Origin: Flavobacterium gelidicaeli
Lineage (GTDB): Bacteria; Bacteroidota; Bacteroidia; Flavobacteriales; Flavobacteriaceae
NCBI RefSeq assembly: GCF_013294005.1
Contig: NZ_JABSNK010000003.1
Coordinates: forward strand, 62,001-126,000
DNA length: 64,000 nt
Direction of reading: 5' to 3'
A program made the translations under genes and the position numbers. Below, piece after piece: positions 1 through 9,507 of the stretch. The notes beneath the pieces are model-generated. The model made no database searches. It saw only the letters and a list, made by a program, of their open reading frames with translations, and was not told the DNA's origin. Position 1 is the stretch's first letter. Every line of letters begins with the position of its first letter.

Positions 1-589
1 CTGAGATGCTTACATCTACTAATAAAAATTCTATGGCAAAAAGTACTCCCGCTATAGGAGCATTAAAGGCAGCTGCAATACCTGCAGCTACTCCGCAGCC
101 TATTAATAAGGTTCTGTCCTTGTAACTTAATTTATATTTTTGAGCATAATTAGAACCAAAAGCAGCTCCTGTAACCACAATAGGACTCTCTAAACCCGCT
201 GATCCTCCTAAACCTACTGTTAAGGAACTAGTAAAGATTTGGGCATACATTTGTTTTTTCTGAATAATACTGGCCTTTTTTGCTACAGCATATAAAATTT
301 GTGAGGTTCCTTTTTCAATAGATCCACCTAAAAAACGTTTGACAACAAATACTGTCAAAACTAAACCTGCAATAGGTAAAATACTGTTTATAAAACTTAA
401 CTTTAGCATTCCGTTGATGTACGTAGCAAATGAAAATACCCAGTGCGCAAAAGTCTTTAAAACAATTACAGCAAAGGCAGATGTGATACCAACTAAAATA
501 CTAGATAAGAAAATAAATTGTTTTTCTGTCAATATGGATTGTGACCAAGCAATGATACTTTCTAGTTTAGAAATATATTTTTTAAACAT
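1..589 (-). CDS. ClC-family chloride channel/transporter, 5' part only
   Basis: The reading frame starts at the ATG at 589 and runs off the left edge, leaving about 196 residues of the N-terminal half. Hydrophobic helices are interrupted by ClC signatures. There is a GLESP segment at the position of the classical GREGP gating motif, so the gating Glu is kept. It is followed by a GAAFGS segment and an AAFNAPIAG stretch ending in FAIE. ClC proteins move Cl- through the membrane as channels or Cl-/H+ exchangers. The usual GSGIP selectivity motif reads more like KGTSQI here, so anion selectivity could differ. The C-terminal half is outside the window. Confidence 0.85.
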   Translation of the reverse strand, partial: MFKKYISKLESIIAWSQSILTEKQFIFLSSILVGITSAFAVIVLKTFAHWVFSFATYINGMLKLSFINSILPIAGLVLTVFVVKRFLGGSIEKGTSQILYAVAKKASIIQKKQMYAQIFTSSLTVGLGGSAGLESPIVVTGAAFGSNYAQKYKLSYKDRTLLIGCGVAAGIAAAFNAPIAGVLFAIEFLLVDVSIS

Positions 590-741
590 TTATTTTTTTT
601 TGAAAGTGCTAAATTACTATTATTTTAAGCGCAAGTGAATTTTTTGAGCGCTTCTTTTTAACGAAATAATATAATATTACTAACGAAATCGTATTCTTAA
701 ATCTTTATGAGGGCAATTCTCTTGTTTCAAATACGAAATTC

Positions 742-2427
742 TTAAAAACCAACCGCTTTATCGTCTCCTCTAAAATCAGCTCCTCCTTCTAATTTTCCAT
801 TTGGTAAAACTAAAACAGCATCTACTTTTCCGATAACAGGAGTAGTTTTCTCATTGATTAAGTATCCTTTTGCTTTCAAAACATTTAGTGTATTGGTACT
901 AAAAGTATTGGGTTCAAAAGTGATTATATCAGGCAACCATTGATGGTGAAAACGAGGGGCGTTTACCGCTTTTTGCATGTTAAAATTATACTCATAAACA
1001 TTTAAAATAGTTTGTAACACTGATGTGATAATTGTAGAACCACCTGGCGAACCTACCACCATATATAATTTTCCTTTTTTCTCAACAATTGTAGGTGTCA
1101 TAGAACTCAACATCCTTTTTCCTGGAGCAATACTATTTGCTTCATTTCCTACTAAACCAAACATATTAGGCACACCCGGTTTAGCACTAAAATCATCCAT
1201 TTCGTTGTTTAGAAAAAAGCCTAATTCCTCACAATAATATTTAGAACCATAACCCGCATTTAGCGTTGTAGTAGCTGATACAGCGTTTCCAAATTGATCT
1301 ACAATTGAATAATGTGTGGTTTCCATACTTTCATTATAAGTAATATTGCCTTCTTTTATACTACTTGAAAGAGTTGCTTTATCAATATTAAAATCATCCA
1401 TTCGGCTTTTTAAATAAGCAGGATTCATAAGTCCTTTTAACGGAATCTTGACAAAATCAGGATCCCCTAAAAAGTAACTTCTATCAGCGTAGGCTCTTCG
1501 TTCTGCTTCTACAATTACCTGAATGGCTTCAGGAGAATTGTGTCCCATTTGGCTAAGATTAAAAGGTTCAATCATATTGAATATTTGTGCTAAACAAATC
1601 CCGCCACTACTAGGTGGAGCCATGGAGATGATATTTAGATCTTTGTATTTAAATGTAAGTGGCGTACGCCATTTAGCTTCGTAAGTAGCTAAATCTTCTT
1701 TTGTGATTATTGCTCCTTTACTTTGCAGGTAAGCAATTAAAATTGTAGCCGATTCTCCTTTATAGAATTCGTCACGTCCATTTTTTGCAATCCGTTTTAA
1801 AGTAGCGGCTAATGCAGGATATTTAATAGTATCTTTTTCTTTATATGTGTGAGATAAAACACTGTTATCTCCATTGATTTTGTTCAATTGATCACGGTAA
1901 CTGGTTAGGCGTTCTTCTTGTTTTTTAGTAACAATTACTCCTTTTTCTGCTAATCGAATAACGGGTTCTAAAATAGTTTCAATAGGTAAAGAACCTAATT
2001 TTTCATGGACAGCAAAAATTCCAGCAATCGTTCCAGGAATACCTATTGCCAGCGCTGATTTAGTGCTTTTTCCGGGAATAACATTTCCGTTTTCATCGAG
2101 AAACATGTCTTTTGAAGCTGCTAAAGGTGCCTTTTCTCTATAATCTAAAGTTCCTACTTCGCCATTTGATTTTCGATACACCATAAAACCACCGCCACCC
2201 AAATTTCCTGCGTAAGGATAGGCTACCGCTAGAGCCAGTTCAGTGGCTACCATAGCGTCAAAAGCATTTCCGCCTTTTTGCATGATTTCGGTTCCTATTT
2301 TAGAAGCTTCTTCTCGCGCAGAAACTACCATCGCTTTATTGGATACTAAACCCATAGGGCGTACCGTTTTTTCATTCGACTTGCAACCAATTATAGCAAT
2401 GAAGAGTAGTAGTGTTATTTTTTTCAT
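742..2427 (-). CDS. ggt: gamma-glutamyltransferase (lipoprotein)
   Basis: A 561-residue precursor of the gamma-glutamyltranspeptidase family, which cleaves and transfers the gamma-glutamyl group of glutathione in the periplasm. The N-terminus has a lipoprotein signal with its Cys near residue 15 (IIGCKS). The AREEAS block near residue 37 and a glycine-rich NLGGGGF segment are typical. The TTHYS motif near residues 370-374 holds the autoprocessing Thr (T370) that becomes the first residue of the small subunit. A PGSP-like GSPGGS motif follows late in the protein. Length is normal. The next gene, acpH, lies upstream on the same strand, 42 bases away. Confidence 0.95.
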   Translation of the reverse strand: MKKITLLLFIAIIGCKSNEKTVRPMGLVSNKAMVVSAREEASKIGTEIMQKGGNAFDAMVATELALAVAYPYAGNLGGGGFMVYRKSNGEVGTLDYREKAPLAASKDMFLDENGNVIPGKSTKSALAIGIPGTIAGIFAVHEKLGSLPIETILEPVIRLAEKGVIVTKKQEERLTSYRDQLNKINGDNSVLSHTYKEKDTIKYPALAATLKRIAKNGRDEFYKGESATILIAYLQSKGAIITKEDLATYEAKWRTPLTFKYKDLNIISMAPPSSGGICLAQIFNMIEPFNLSQMGHNSPEAIQVIVEAERRAYADRSYFLGDPDFVKIPLKGLMNPAYLKSRMDDFNIDKATLSSSIKEGNITYNESMETTHYSIVDQFGNAVSATTTLNAGYGSKYYCEELGFFLNNEMDDFSAKPGVPNMFGLVGNEANSIAPGKRMLSSMTPTIVEKKGKLYMVVGSPGGSTIITSVLQTILNVYEYNFNMQKAVNAPRFHHQWLPDIITFEPNTFSTNTLNVLKAKGYLINEKTTPVIGKVDAVLVLPNGKLEGGADFRGDDKAVGF

Positions 2428-2469
2428 GGTTTATGGTTATTGGTAGCAGTTTGTTTAAGACTGATAAGT

Positions 2470-3051
2470 TTAAGCGTTTAATTGTGCTTTGACATGCGCT
2501 CTTAAATCTTCAAAGAAAAGTGTGAATTCCTTTTCGAATTCGGTGTAAAATTCTCGAAGTTCCTCCGTAGCGAAACGCATTTTGGACTCGTTTTTTGTAC
2601 GGCGATCCATTTGAGTTAATATGTTTTTTATTCCGTCAACTGTTTGATAACTAGATAACCAGTTTTGCTTTATCATGTAAGGCATCATTCCTATTGTTCT
2701 TTCGGTCAATAAAGGTTTATTGTCTTTTAGAGATTGATAAAATTGCTGAATGTACTCTTCAAGATTTTCATTGGAGTAAACCGTCCAGTTTTTGGCTAGA
2801 AAATGGTCATAAAAAATATCTACAATCACACCCGCATAATGATGGTAACGGGAGTGTAGTTTTTTGGTACTTTCTCTAAAAATGGGATGGGCGTCAGTGT
2901 AAGTATCTATTGCGCGATGAAGGGCAATTCCTTTTTGGATATCCACAGGAAAAGTATCAAAGTTTTTCCCTCGAATTCCATCAGCCATGAAATTACCAAT
3001 TTTAATGTGATCGTTGTCGTCAGAAAGGTATATGTGTGCTAAAAAGTTCAT
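2470..3051 (-). CDS. acpH: acyl carrier protein phosphodiesterase (DUF479)
   Basis: A 193-residue protein starting MNFLAHIYLS. It has the family motifs GNFMADGIRG, then ALHRAIDTYTDAHP, then VDIFYDHFLAKNW. These His/Asp residues belong to an HD-like all-helical fold that removes 4'-phosphopantetheine from acyl carrier protein to give apo-ACP. The length matches the family (about 190). The protein has no signal peptide and is expected to be cytoplasmic. It lies upstream of ggt on the same strand and divergent from glmM. Confidence 0.85.
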   Translation of the reverse strand: MNFLAHIYLSDDNDHIKIGNFMADGIRGKNFDTFPVDIQKGIALHRAIDTYTDAHPIFRESTKKLHSRYHHYAGVIVDIFYDHFLAKNWTVYSNENLEEYIQQFYQSLKDNKPLLTERTIGMMPYMIKQNWLSSYQTVDGIKNILTQMDRRTKNESKMRFATEELREFYTEFEKEFTLFFEDLRAHVKAQLNA

Positions 3052-3098
3052 TCGCCTAAATTATGAATTCTAAATGACTTTTTTAAAGCGTCAATTAT

Positions 3099-3106
3099 TA
3101 TATTTG
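3099..3106 (+). promoter_or_regulatory. Bacteroidota-type promoter for glmM
   Basis: TATATTTG fits the -7 consensus TAnnTTTG. A T-rich -33 region (3079-3084) lies about 17 bases upstream. The glmM start is 40 bases downstream. Confidence 0.6.
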
Positions 3107-3145
3107 TGAAAAATATAACGATAATCAACATTTAAAAAAATAAGA

Positions 3146-4546
3146 ATGACTTTAATAAAATCAATATCAGGAATTCGTGGAACTATAGGAGGTAAAGTTG
3201 GAGACAACTTAACACCACTTGATGCAGTAAAATTTGCTTCGGCATATGGTACATGGTTAAAAAATAGTGTGGGAGCTACTAGTGATGGTGAAAAATTAAA
3301 AGTTGTTGTAGGTCGTGACGCACGTATATCCGGACCAATGATTCATAATTTAGTAGTAAACACATTAATAGGTTTAGGAATTGATGTAATTGATTTAGGA
3401 TTGTCTACAACACCAACAGTAGAAATTGCTGTACCGCTTGAAAAAGCAAATGGAGGAATCATCCTTACGGCTTCTCACAATCCAAAACAATGGAATGCTT
3501 TGAAGTTATTGAACGGAAAAGGAGAATTCTTGAACGGAATTGAAGGAGAGAAAATTTTAGTCATAGCAGATAATGAAGATTTTGATTTCTCAGATGTAGA
3601 TAGTTTAGGCGAAATCACAGAGAACGATGCATATATGGACATTCATATTGATGAAGTGTTGAATCTGCCACTAGTAGACGTAGATGCTGTAAAAGCGGCT
3701 AAATTTAAAGTAGTTGTAGATGGAGTAAATTCATCGGGAGGTATCATTATTCCAAAATTGCTAGAATTAATGGGGGTTGAAGTGGTCAAATTATACTGTG
3801 AACCAAACGGGCATTTTCCTCACAATCCAGAACCTCTAAAAGAGCATTTAACAGATATTTCAGAATTAGTTGTAAAAGAAAAAGCAGATCTTGGAGTAGT
3901 GGTAGATCCAGATGTAGACCGTTTGGCATTTATTTGCGAAGACGGAGAAATGTTTGGAGAAGAATATACCCTTGTAGCTTGTGCTGATTATGTTTTGAGT
4001 AAAACCCCTGGTAATACTGTATCTAACATGTCATCTTCACGTGCCTTGGCTGATGTTACCAACAGACACAACGGAACTTACGAAGCTAGTGCAGTAGGGG
4101 AAGTGAATGTGGTTGACTTAATGAAAAAAAATAATGCCATTATAGGTGGAGAAGGAAATGGTGGAATCATTTATCCAGAATCGCATTATGGTCGTGATAG
4201 TTTAGTGGGTGTGGCTTTGTTTTTAACACACTTAGCAAACAAAAAAATGACTGTTTCAGCTTTGCGTGCTTCGTATCCTGAATATTACATGAGCAAAAAC
4301 AAAATCGAGTTAACACCGCAAATTGATGTTGATGCAATTCTTGTAGCCATGACCCAAAAGTATAAAGATGAAAACATTACAACAATCGATGGTGTAAAAA
4401 TTGATTTTGCTAATGAATGGGTTCATTTGAGAAAATCGAATACGGAGCCAATTATCCGTATTTATACAGAAGCGCCTTCACAGGAAAAAGCTGACACACT
4501 TGCTTTAAGAATTATCGACGAGATAAAAGCTGTAGCAGCTATCTAA
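3146..4546 (+). CDS. glmM: phosphoglucosamine mutase
   Basis: A 466-residue alpha-D-phosphohexomutase that converts glucosamine-6-phosphate to glucosamine-1-phosphate on the route to UDP-GlcNAc for peptidoglycan and lipid A. The catalytic phosphoserine lies in TASHNP (S110). The metal loop DPDVDR is at 254-259. The sugar-binding GGEGNGG comes later, and a phosphate-binding RKSNTEP is near the C-terminus. Length and domain order are those of Bacteroidota GlmM. A phosphoglucomutase or phosphomannomutase is the alternative, since these subfamilies are close. It has its own promoter and is followed by a strong terminator. Confidence 0.9.
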   Translation: MTLIKSISGIRGTIGGKVGDNLTPLDAVKFASAYGTWLKNSVGATSDGEKLKVVVGRDARISGPMIHNLVVNTLIGLGIDVIDLGLSTTPTVEIAVPLEKANGGIILTASHNPKQWNALKLLNGKGEFLNGIEGEKILVIADNEDFDFSDVDSLGEITENDAYMDIHIDEVLNLPLVDVDAVKAAKFKVVVDGVNSSGGIIIPKLLELMGVEVVKLYCEPNGHFPHNPEPLKEHLTDISELVVKEKADLGVVVDPDVDRLAFICEDGEMFGEEYTLVACADYVLSKTPGNTVSNMSSSRALADVTNRHNGTYEASAVGEVNVVDLMKKNNAIIGGEGNGGIIYPESHYGRDSLVGVALFLTHLANKKMTVSALRASYPEYYMSKNKIELTPQIDVDAILVAMTQKYKDENITTIDGVKIDFANEWVHLRKSNTEPIIRIYTEAPSQEKADTLALRIIDEIKAVAAI

Positions 4547-4569
4547 TATTTTATTTACTATTAAAATAG

Positions 4570-4604
4570 AAAACCCTTTCAAATTAATTTTTGAAAGGGT
4601 TTTT
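4570..4604 (+). terminator. rho-independent terminator after glmM
   Basis: A long A/T-flanked hairpin: AAAACCCTTTCAAA pairs with TTTGAAAGGGTTTT around a short AT loop. The flanking A- and T-runs would let it work on both strands, although the facing gene ends close by. Confidence 0.85.
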
Positions 4605-4622
4605 ATATGGAGTTTGGTGTTC

Positions 4623-4862
4623 TTAATTTGTAGATGGACAGCATTCAAATGCTTTTCTTTTATTTTCATACCAAGCATTCATTCCTTGCGGAAAATGCAT
4701 TAGTTCTTGCATTTCTCTCATTGCCTTACTGTGTGCTTCATCTGATTTTTCAATCATTTCTAATGCGTGCTTTTTACTTAATTCTGCCATTTCCTCAAAG
4801 GTTGTTGCTTGAAACTTGGCGTCACATGCTCCTCCAAGTTCTTTACAGGTCATCGTTTTCAT
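4623..4862 (-). CDS. small DUF1059 protein
   Basis: A 79-residue protein starting MKTMTCKELGGACD, the hallmark of the DUF1059 family of small soluble proteins of unknown function. The first Cys pair (C6 and C13) is conserved in the family. The body is helical and charged, with a Cys pair near the end (ECC). There is no signal peptide. It is convergent with glmM, and their 3' ends are separated by the shared hairpin. No function is assigned. Confidence 0.8.
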   Translation of the reverse strand: MKTMTCKELGGACDAKFQATTFEEMAELSKKHALEMIEKSDEAHSKAMREMQELMHFPQGMNAWYENKRKAFECCPSTN

Positions 4863-5098
4863 AATTTTTTATTTTATAATTAGAAAGACTAAAAACTACA
4901 ATTCGTAAACAATTGTTGGTAAGATCCAAAACGTTTTTAAGCCTTTTTGAAAGGTTATTTCGTAAATATAAGTAAAAAATAACAGAATAATGGTGATTTT
5001 ATACCGTTTTAAGTAGAAATTGATAAAAAAGCAAAATTAAAATTTGTATTGCATTGGCGTTTTGATTATTCAATATCAATAAGTTTTTCTCTCTAATT
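4863..5098. other. AT-rich intergenic stretch
   Basis: Between the DUF1059 gene and the DoxX terminator. It probably holds the promoter of the minus-strand DUF1059 gene. I see no open frame, repeat or structured RNA I could defend here. Confidence 0.4.
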
Positions 5099-5139
5099 AA
5101 AAAATAACCTCACTTACAGCCTTAGCCATTGAGTGAGGT
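5099..5139 (-). terminator. terminator of the DoxX gene
   Basis: Read on the minus strand, ACCTCACT and AGTGAGGT form an 8-base perfect stem with a loop of about 17 bases, followed by TATTTTTT. It lies just behind the DoxX stop codon. Confidence 0.65.
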
Positions 5140-5173
5140 AAATTGTATATGGATAAAACTATTTGTAAAATTA

Positions 5174-5572
5174 TTAGTCCCATTTATTGTATGATGAAGC
5201 CGCTAATTTTCCACCACCTGTGAAAAATAATGCAAGCGCTCCTAACAAATATAAACCAAGTAATTCTACTTGCCAACCACCATTATTATTCAACATAAAT
5301 ATTTCATTAGCATGTACTAAAAACAGAATAAATAAAGTTCCAAAAACATAAGCTGCTGCCGCTAATCGCGTTCTAAAACCTATTAAAATTAAGAAAGGAG
5401 CAATAAGTTCTGTGATGTAAACTCCGTAGGACAAAAAAGCTGGTAGCCCTTTATCAATAAGCATTCCTTCAATGAAAGAGGTATGACCTATTTTTGCGAT
5501 TCCGTGTAATAACATCAATAAACCTACTGCAATACGTAGGATTAATAATCCTAAATCCGTGTTTTTCTTCAT
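5174..5572 (-). CDS. DoxX-family membrane protein
   Basis: A 132-residue protein with four predicted membrane helices. It matches the DoxX layout: GLLILRIAVGLLMLLHGIAK at the start, then LPAFLSYGVYITE, and a C-terminal helix ending in FFTGGGK. DoxX-like proteins sit in the inner membrane. Some work in redox or thiosulfate metabolism, but most, like this one, have no known substrate. It is a single gene with its own terminator. Confidence 0.8.
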   Translation of the reverse strand: MKKNTDLGLLILRIAVGLLMLLHGIAKIGHTSFIEGMLIDKGLPAFLSYGVYITELIAPFLILIGFRTRLAAAAYVFGTLFILFLVHANEIFMLNNNGGWQVELLGLYLLGALALFFTGGGKLAASSYNKWD

Positions 5573-5657
5573 AGTTTTTGTTTTTTATTAATAGCACTTT
5601 AGGTAATTATAAAGCGAAAATCTAAAATACTATTATTTACTTGATAAATAATCTTTA

Positions 5658-6227
5658 CTAACTTAAAAAAGCAGGTTTTATCTGGAGTTGTTCCATTTTT
5701 TTACCCACTAAGGTTTTCTTAGTAATTGGTTTAAAACCCAATTTTAAATAAAGTTTTTTAGCGGCTACATTAGCTTCTTCCACAAGTAATCCAAGCGTTT
5801 TTTTGTCGTCAACTACATATTTTTCGATTAAAAATTGTAATAATTGTGAGCCTATTCCTTTTCCTTGTTGGTCTGGTTTTACTCCAAAAGTATCAATGTA
5901 GACCTCTCCTTCCTGAGTTTCATCTTCAATAATAATTGTATTATTATAATTTGTTTTTAAATACGCTAAAATAGGTACTCTTAACGCTTCTAAATTTTTT
6001 CCATCATAGCAATTTATAGCACCTACGACTTTATTATTTTCGACAGCAACCCAACAATTTTCATAGGAATATTGATTATTCTCCTTACTTACAAAGTACA
6101 TTAAAAATGCTTTTGCAGCAGCATTATCCTTAGTGCCAATAAAGGCATGAATAATTGTGTCCATAGCGAGAAGTAAACAGCTTGCAATTTCAGGAGCGTC
6201 GGCTTTTGTAGCTTTTCTAATTTGCAT
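5658..6227 (-). CDS. GNAT-family N-acetyltransferase
   Basis: A 189-residue cytoplasmic protein with the GNAT fold. The acetyl-CoA pyrophosphate loop is visible as QQGKGIGSQLL, following a DTFGVKPD strand. A C-terminal AAKKLYLKLGF segment is typical motif B. The acceptor substrate cannot be read from the sequence. It is on the same strand as the DUF1853 gene upstream (44 bases), possibly co-transcribed. Confidence 0.85.
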   Translation of the reverse strand: MQIRKATKADAPEIASCLLLAMDTIIHAFIGTKDNAAAKAFLMYFVSKENNQYSYENCWVAVENNKVVGAINCYDGKNLEALRVPILAYLKTNYNNTIIIEDETQEGEVYIDTFGVKPDQQGKGIGSQLLQFLIEKYVVDDKKTLGLLVEEANVAAKKLYLKLGFKPITKKTLVGKKMEQLQIKPAFLS

Positions 6228-6270
6228 TTTAATACGTTTTAAAAGTAAAAATAATTAATAATAAATGGGA

Positions 6271-7068
6271 TTACCACCAAACTATAAAAAACTGAATAAA
6301 TTCAGCACCTTGTTTTTGCCAACACAAAGACGCTTGTTTTTCATGCATATTTATTTTTAAAGTTTCTACAAAATTTATGAACTCATGCCAAGTTTCATTT
6401 GTATCTGGATCCATTCCCCATTCCTTTTTAGAGGGTAAATAGTAGTTTTTTTCTATATTATGGAGGCTCACAAAAGTAGCCAAGTTTACATAATAACCCT
6501 TAACTGCTTTTTGATAGGTAGGAGCTAGGCTATCTTTAAAATTAAAAGGAATAAACAAGGAAGCGAGTAAACACAAAGCTTGAGGAATATTATTAATGTT
6601 AATAGCGTCAAAAGTTGCTGCTGTTGCTTTATGATGTAACAACGGAAATTGCTTTATTCTTAATTTTTCTAATTTCTCGCTTAAAGAATCATTTCTGTTG
6701 GGGCCAATCCAGTTTTTTAAAGGATTTGATGATATGCTAGGATCTAATAAGTAGAATTTATAGGCTAGTTCTAAGTGAATAAGTTGTTTTTCTTTTAAAT
6801 CTTCTAATATAAAATCAATTTCGCCAATGGTTTTTTGTTCCTCAATTATTTGTACATTTTCATAAACCACTTTATAATTTGTAGCGGTTTTTATCAACTC
6901 CGAAACTATTTTTTCGACTATGTGCCCTAACCTAATATTTGTAGGTAATTCTAAATCCAGCTCATTTTGAAGTTTTAATTGGGATAAATTAAACGTTGGG
7001 AAACCAGTAACTGAAGTGTCTAAACTAGTAGTTTTTAAAATAGATTTGATTCTTGATTTAGCATTCAT
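6271..7068 (-). CDS. DUF1853 family protein
   Basis: A 265-residue soluble protein. It has family landmarks in order: GEIDFIL, HLELAYKFYL, NWIGPNRNDSLSEKLEKL, then a late KEWGMDP segment. The spaced E-D and E-x-K residues (GEIDF, then HLELAYK) recall a PD-(D/E)xK nuclease core, which is an inference only. No biochemical role is established for the family. A dispersed hairpin repeat occupies the gap behind its upstream neighbour. Confidence 0.75.
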   Translation of the reverse strand: MNAKSRIKSILKTTSLDTSVTGFPTFNLSQLKLQNELDLELPTNIRLGHIVEKIVSELIKTATNYKVVYENVQIIEEQKTIGEIDFILEDLKEKQLIHLELAYKFYLLDPSISSNPLKNWIGPNRNDSLSEKLEKLRIKQFPLLHHKATAATFDAININNIPQALCLLASLFIPFNFKDSLAPTYQKAVKGYYVNLATFVSLHNIEKNYYLPSKKEWGMDPDTNETWHEFINFVETLKINMHEKQASLCWQKQGAEFIQFFIVWW

Positions 7069-7109
7069 TAGTTTTTAATTTTCAATGATATTAAAAATGG
7101 ATATCTTTA

Positions 7110-7217
7110 TTAGGAGCAGAACGTTTACAAATTCTAACACTATTTTCACCTGCTGTACGCTATATCTATTATTCTTGCTAGCGCAACAATAAGAGGATGC
7201 CACTGCCATCAGGGCTA
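7110..7217 (+). repeat. dispersed hairpin repeat, copy 1
   Basis: It starts at TAGGAGC and ends near CCATCAGGGCTA. The core (7149-7217) runs CCTGCTGTACGC, then a stem TTATTcTTGC/GCAAcAATAA, then GGATGCCACTGCCATCAGGG. It aligns with the reverse complement of 45636-45714 and, more loosely, with 16383-16540. The central stems differ in sequence but stay paired. It fills the gap between the bestrophin and DUF1853 genes. Confidence 0.75.
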
Positions 7218-7267
7218 TTTTAACACATTTCCATTTCAAAATCAGCATTTCAAAAAAAACTGTAGAT

Positions 7268-8125
7268 TTATAACAACTCTTCTACGTGACGCTTAATGTT
7301 CTCACTTATTTTCTTTGTAGGTAAATCATTGGCATCATACCCAAAAGGATCTTCTATTTCTTCGGCAATTAGTTCTAAACTTGCCAATACATAAAAAGTA
7401 AAAATTACTACGGGAATAACAAAATAGCCTAAATTAAAAACATACCCAAAAGGCAATGTCATCACATAAAAAAATATAAATTTCTTAATAAAAGCACTGT
7501 AAGAGTAGGGTATAGGCGTATTTTTTATTCGCTCACAAGCGCCACAAATATCAGTGAAGGATTGTATTTCATGATTCAAAATAATCAATTGATCTCCCGT
7601 TATTTTTTTACTAATGTACAAGTCATTAATCTTCTGAAATAATATTTTAGCAACTTGATTTGGACGGTGTTTGTGGTGTTCGATATCAACATCATCAAAG
7701 AGTTGCTTGCTGGTTTCTTCATTCTTTAAATGTTTGTTTAGAATCGAAGCGTAACTCGGAATCACTTTTCTAAAAAAAGTACGATCCGACTCTTCCTGTA
7801 AAATAACGGCTAGTTTAAGCGCTAGATTCCGACTGTTATTCACTAAACTTCCCCATATTTTTCTTCCTTCCCACCAGCGATCATAGGCAGTATTTGTTCT
7901 AAAGACAAGCAGTAACGAAATAACAAATCCTAACATTCCGTGCATGATAGAGATGTTCTTGACGTGGCTGTCCTCAGGAAGTACCCAATATTCTATTTCC
8001 AGATAGGCAATTCCGGCAGAATACAAACCAATGAAGATCATCATAGGAATTAACTTGCGAAAAGTTTCGGCTTTGTGAAAACGAAATATAAAGGTGATCC
8101 AGTCTTTTGGGTTGTATGAAATCAT
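7268..8125 (-). CDS. bestrophin-family anion channel protein
   Basis: A 285-residue membrane protein with four predicted helices. The first cytoplasmic block holds FRTNTAYDRWWEGRKIWG, the signature of bacterial bestrophin homologues (UPF0187/YneE type). A PLPFGYVF-like TLPFGYVFN helix and an EEIEDPFGYDANDLP segment follow, matching the conserved acidic region of the family. Homologues form pentameric channels in the inner membrane. The bacterial role is uncertain. The gene stands alone between the efflux operon and the repeat. Confidence 0.9.
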   Translation of the reverse strand: MISYNPKDWITFIFRFHKAETFRKLIPMMIFIGLYSAGIAYLEIEYWVLPEDSHVKNISIMHGMLGFVISLLLVFRTNTAYDRWWEGRKIWGSLVNNSRNLALKLAVILQEESDRTFFRKVIPSYASILNKHLKNEETSKQLFDDVDIEHHKHRPNQVAKILFQKINDLYISKKITGDQLIILNHEIQSFTDICGACERIKNTPIPYSYSAFIKKFIFFYVMTLPFGYVFNLGYFVIPVVIFTFYVLASLELIAEEIEDPFGYDANDLPTKKISENIKRHVEELL

Positions 8126-8192
8126 TTATTAATTATCGGAGGTTAATTGGATTTAAAAGTGTAAAAATTTTCAATAGGATTACAAATCTAAT

Positions 8193-9503
8193 CTAAAAAT
8201 TGATAATTCCAGCCAATTCTTTCAAAGCAATTTCAGATAATTTTGCTTGAAACTGTGCATCACTATAACGTACTTTTGCATTGACATAATTCAATTGTGC
8301 CGTTCTAAATTCGATTGTGGTAATGGTACCAATTCTAAATTTATCTAAAGTAATGGCTAAATTTTGTTGTGCAATTTCTTGGTTTTTTTCTTCTAAACGA
8401 ATCAACTCTAGATTAGTTAAATAAGTTTGATAAGCCGTTGCTAATTGGGTATTTAAAGCTTGATTTTGTTGTGCTATTTGGATACCTGCATTTTCAATTT
8501 GGATGCCTGCAATCTTTTCATTTCGTTTTTGAGCAAAACCATCAAACAAATTTAGTGAAGCACTAAAACCATAATTCAATCCTCTTGCTGATGATTGTGT
8601 AGTAAAACCCAAACTCGATTTATTTTCGGCAAAATTGTAGCCTGTATTTACTTTTAAAGTAGGGTAGCGAGCTGCTTTTATTTGTTTTAGCGCTAACTCA
8701 GCCACTCTTTTACTAATTAACAAAGCTTGTATTTGCGGATTTTGTTTCTCAGCTTCGGTTTTTAAAATGGCAAATTCTAGTTTTTCTGAAATTAAAAATT
8801 CATCACTAACTCTAAAATCCATTGGTGTATCACGAGCTAATATTTGATTCAATATTAGTTTAGAATTGGCATATAATTCTTGCTGTCTCAACAAAGCAAC
8901 CTGATCCGTATTAATGTCTACTTGGGCATTTAAAACTTCTAATTTTGAAGCTTTTCCAATTGTAAAACGGTTTTGTGCCAGCGTAAGCCGTTGATTAGAA
9001 ATCACAATTGTAGTATCAAGAGCGGATAATTGCTGCTGTTGTTGCACGAGATTATAATAAGCCTCTTGAACATCGCTTATTTTTGTAATAATCGTTAACC
9101 GCAACTGTGTTTCGCCTAGTTTTTGCAATTCTTTTAATTGGTTTTTTTTTGCAAACATTTTAAAACCGTCAAAAATAGTCCAGTCTAAACCCACACCATA
9201 ATTCAAACTATTGCTTTTAGCATTATCTAAGCTTGTTGTAGTGCCATCAGTTCTAGTTTGTGAAAGGTTTTGTAGGTTGTTATTTTGCACTACGGTAGCA
9301 GTGGCTTTAGGTAACATACCAGCATTTCCTGCAGCAACATTAGTTTCCTCTATTTTTAAATCGTTTTTAGCGATTTTGATTTCGTAATTATTTTCTAATG
9401 CAATTTGCATCGCTTGCTCAATGGTTAAAATCTCTTGTGCATTGGTCATGGAAACACAAAAGAAAAATAAGAGCAAAGTTTTGAATAGCGTTGTAGTTTT
9501 CAT
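8193..9503 (-). CDS. outer-membrane efflux channel, TolC family (efflux system 1)
   Basis: A 436-residue precursor. I chose the ATG at 9503, giving a clear signal peptide (MKTTTLFKTLLLFFFCVSMTNAQ). The longer upstream frame would overlap the pump gene and has no signal. Two repeated halves of long helices follow, with Gln-rich coiled-coil stretches, as in TolC. It forms the outer-membrane tunnel of a tripartite pump. It starts 4 bases after the pump gene stop, so the two are translationally linked. Confidence 0.9.
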   Translation of the reverse strand: MKTTTLFKTLLLFFFCVSMTNAQEILTIEQAMQIALENNYEIKIAKNDLKIEETNVAAGNAGMLPKATATVVQNNNLQNLSQTRTDGTTTSLDNAKSNSLNYGVGLDWTIFDGFKMFAKKNQLKELQKLGETQLRLTIITKISDVQEAYYNLVQQQQQLSALDTTIVISNQRLTLAQNRFTIGKASKLEVLNAQVDINTDQVALLRQQELYANSKLILNQILARDTPMDFRVSDEFLISEKLEFAILKTEAEKQNPQIQALLISKRVAELALKQIKAARYPTLKVNTGYNFAENKSSLGFTTQSSARGLNYGFSASLNLFDGFAQKRNEKIAGIQIENAGIQIAQQNQALNTQLATAYQTYLTNLELIRLEEKNQEIAQQNLAITLDKFRIGTITTIEFRTAQLNYVNAKVRYSDAQFQAKLSEIALKELAGIINF

Positions 9504-9507
9504 ACGT

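Noticed and set aside
4634-4864. A plus-strand open frame opposite the DUF1059 gene
   Set aside because: It is a shadow of the minus-strand gene, which matches DUF1059 well.
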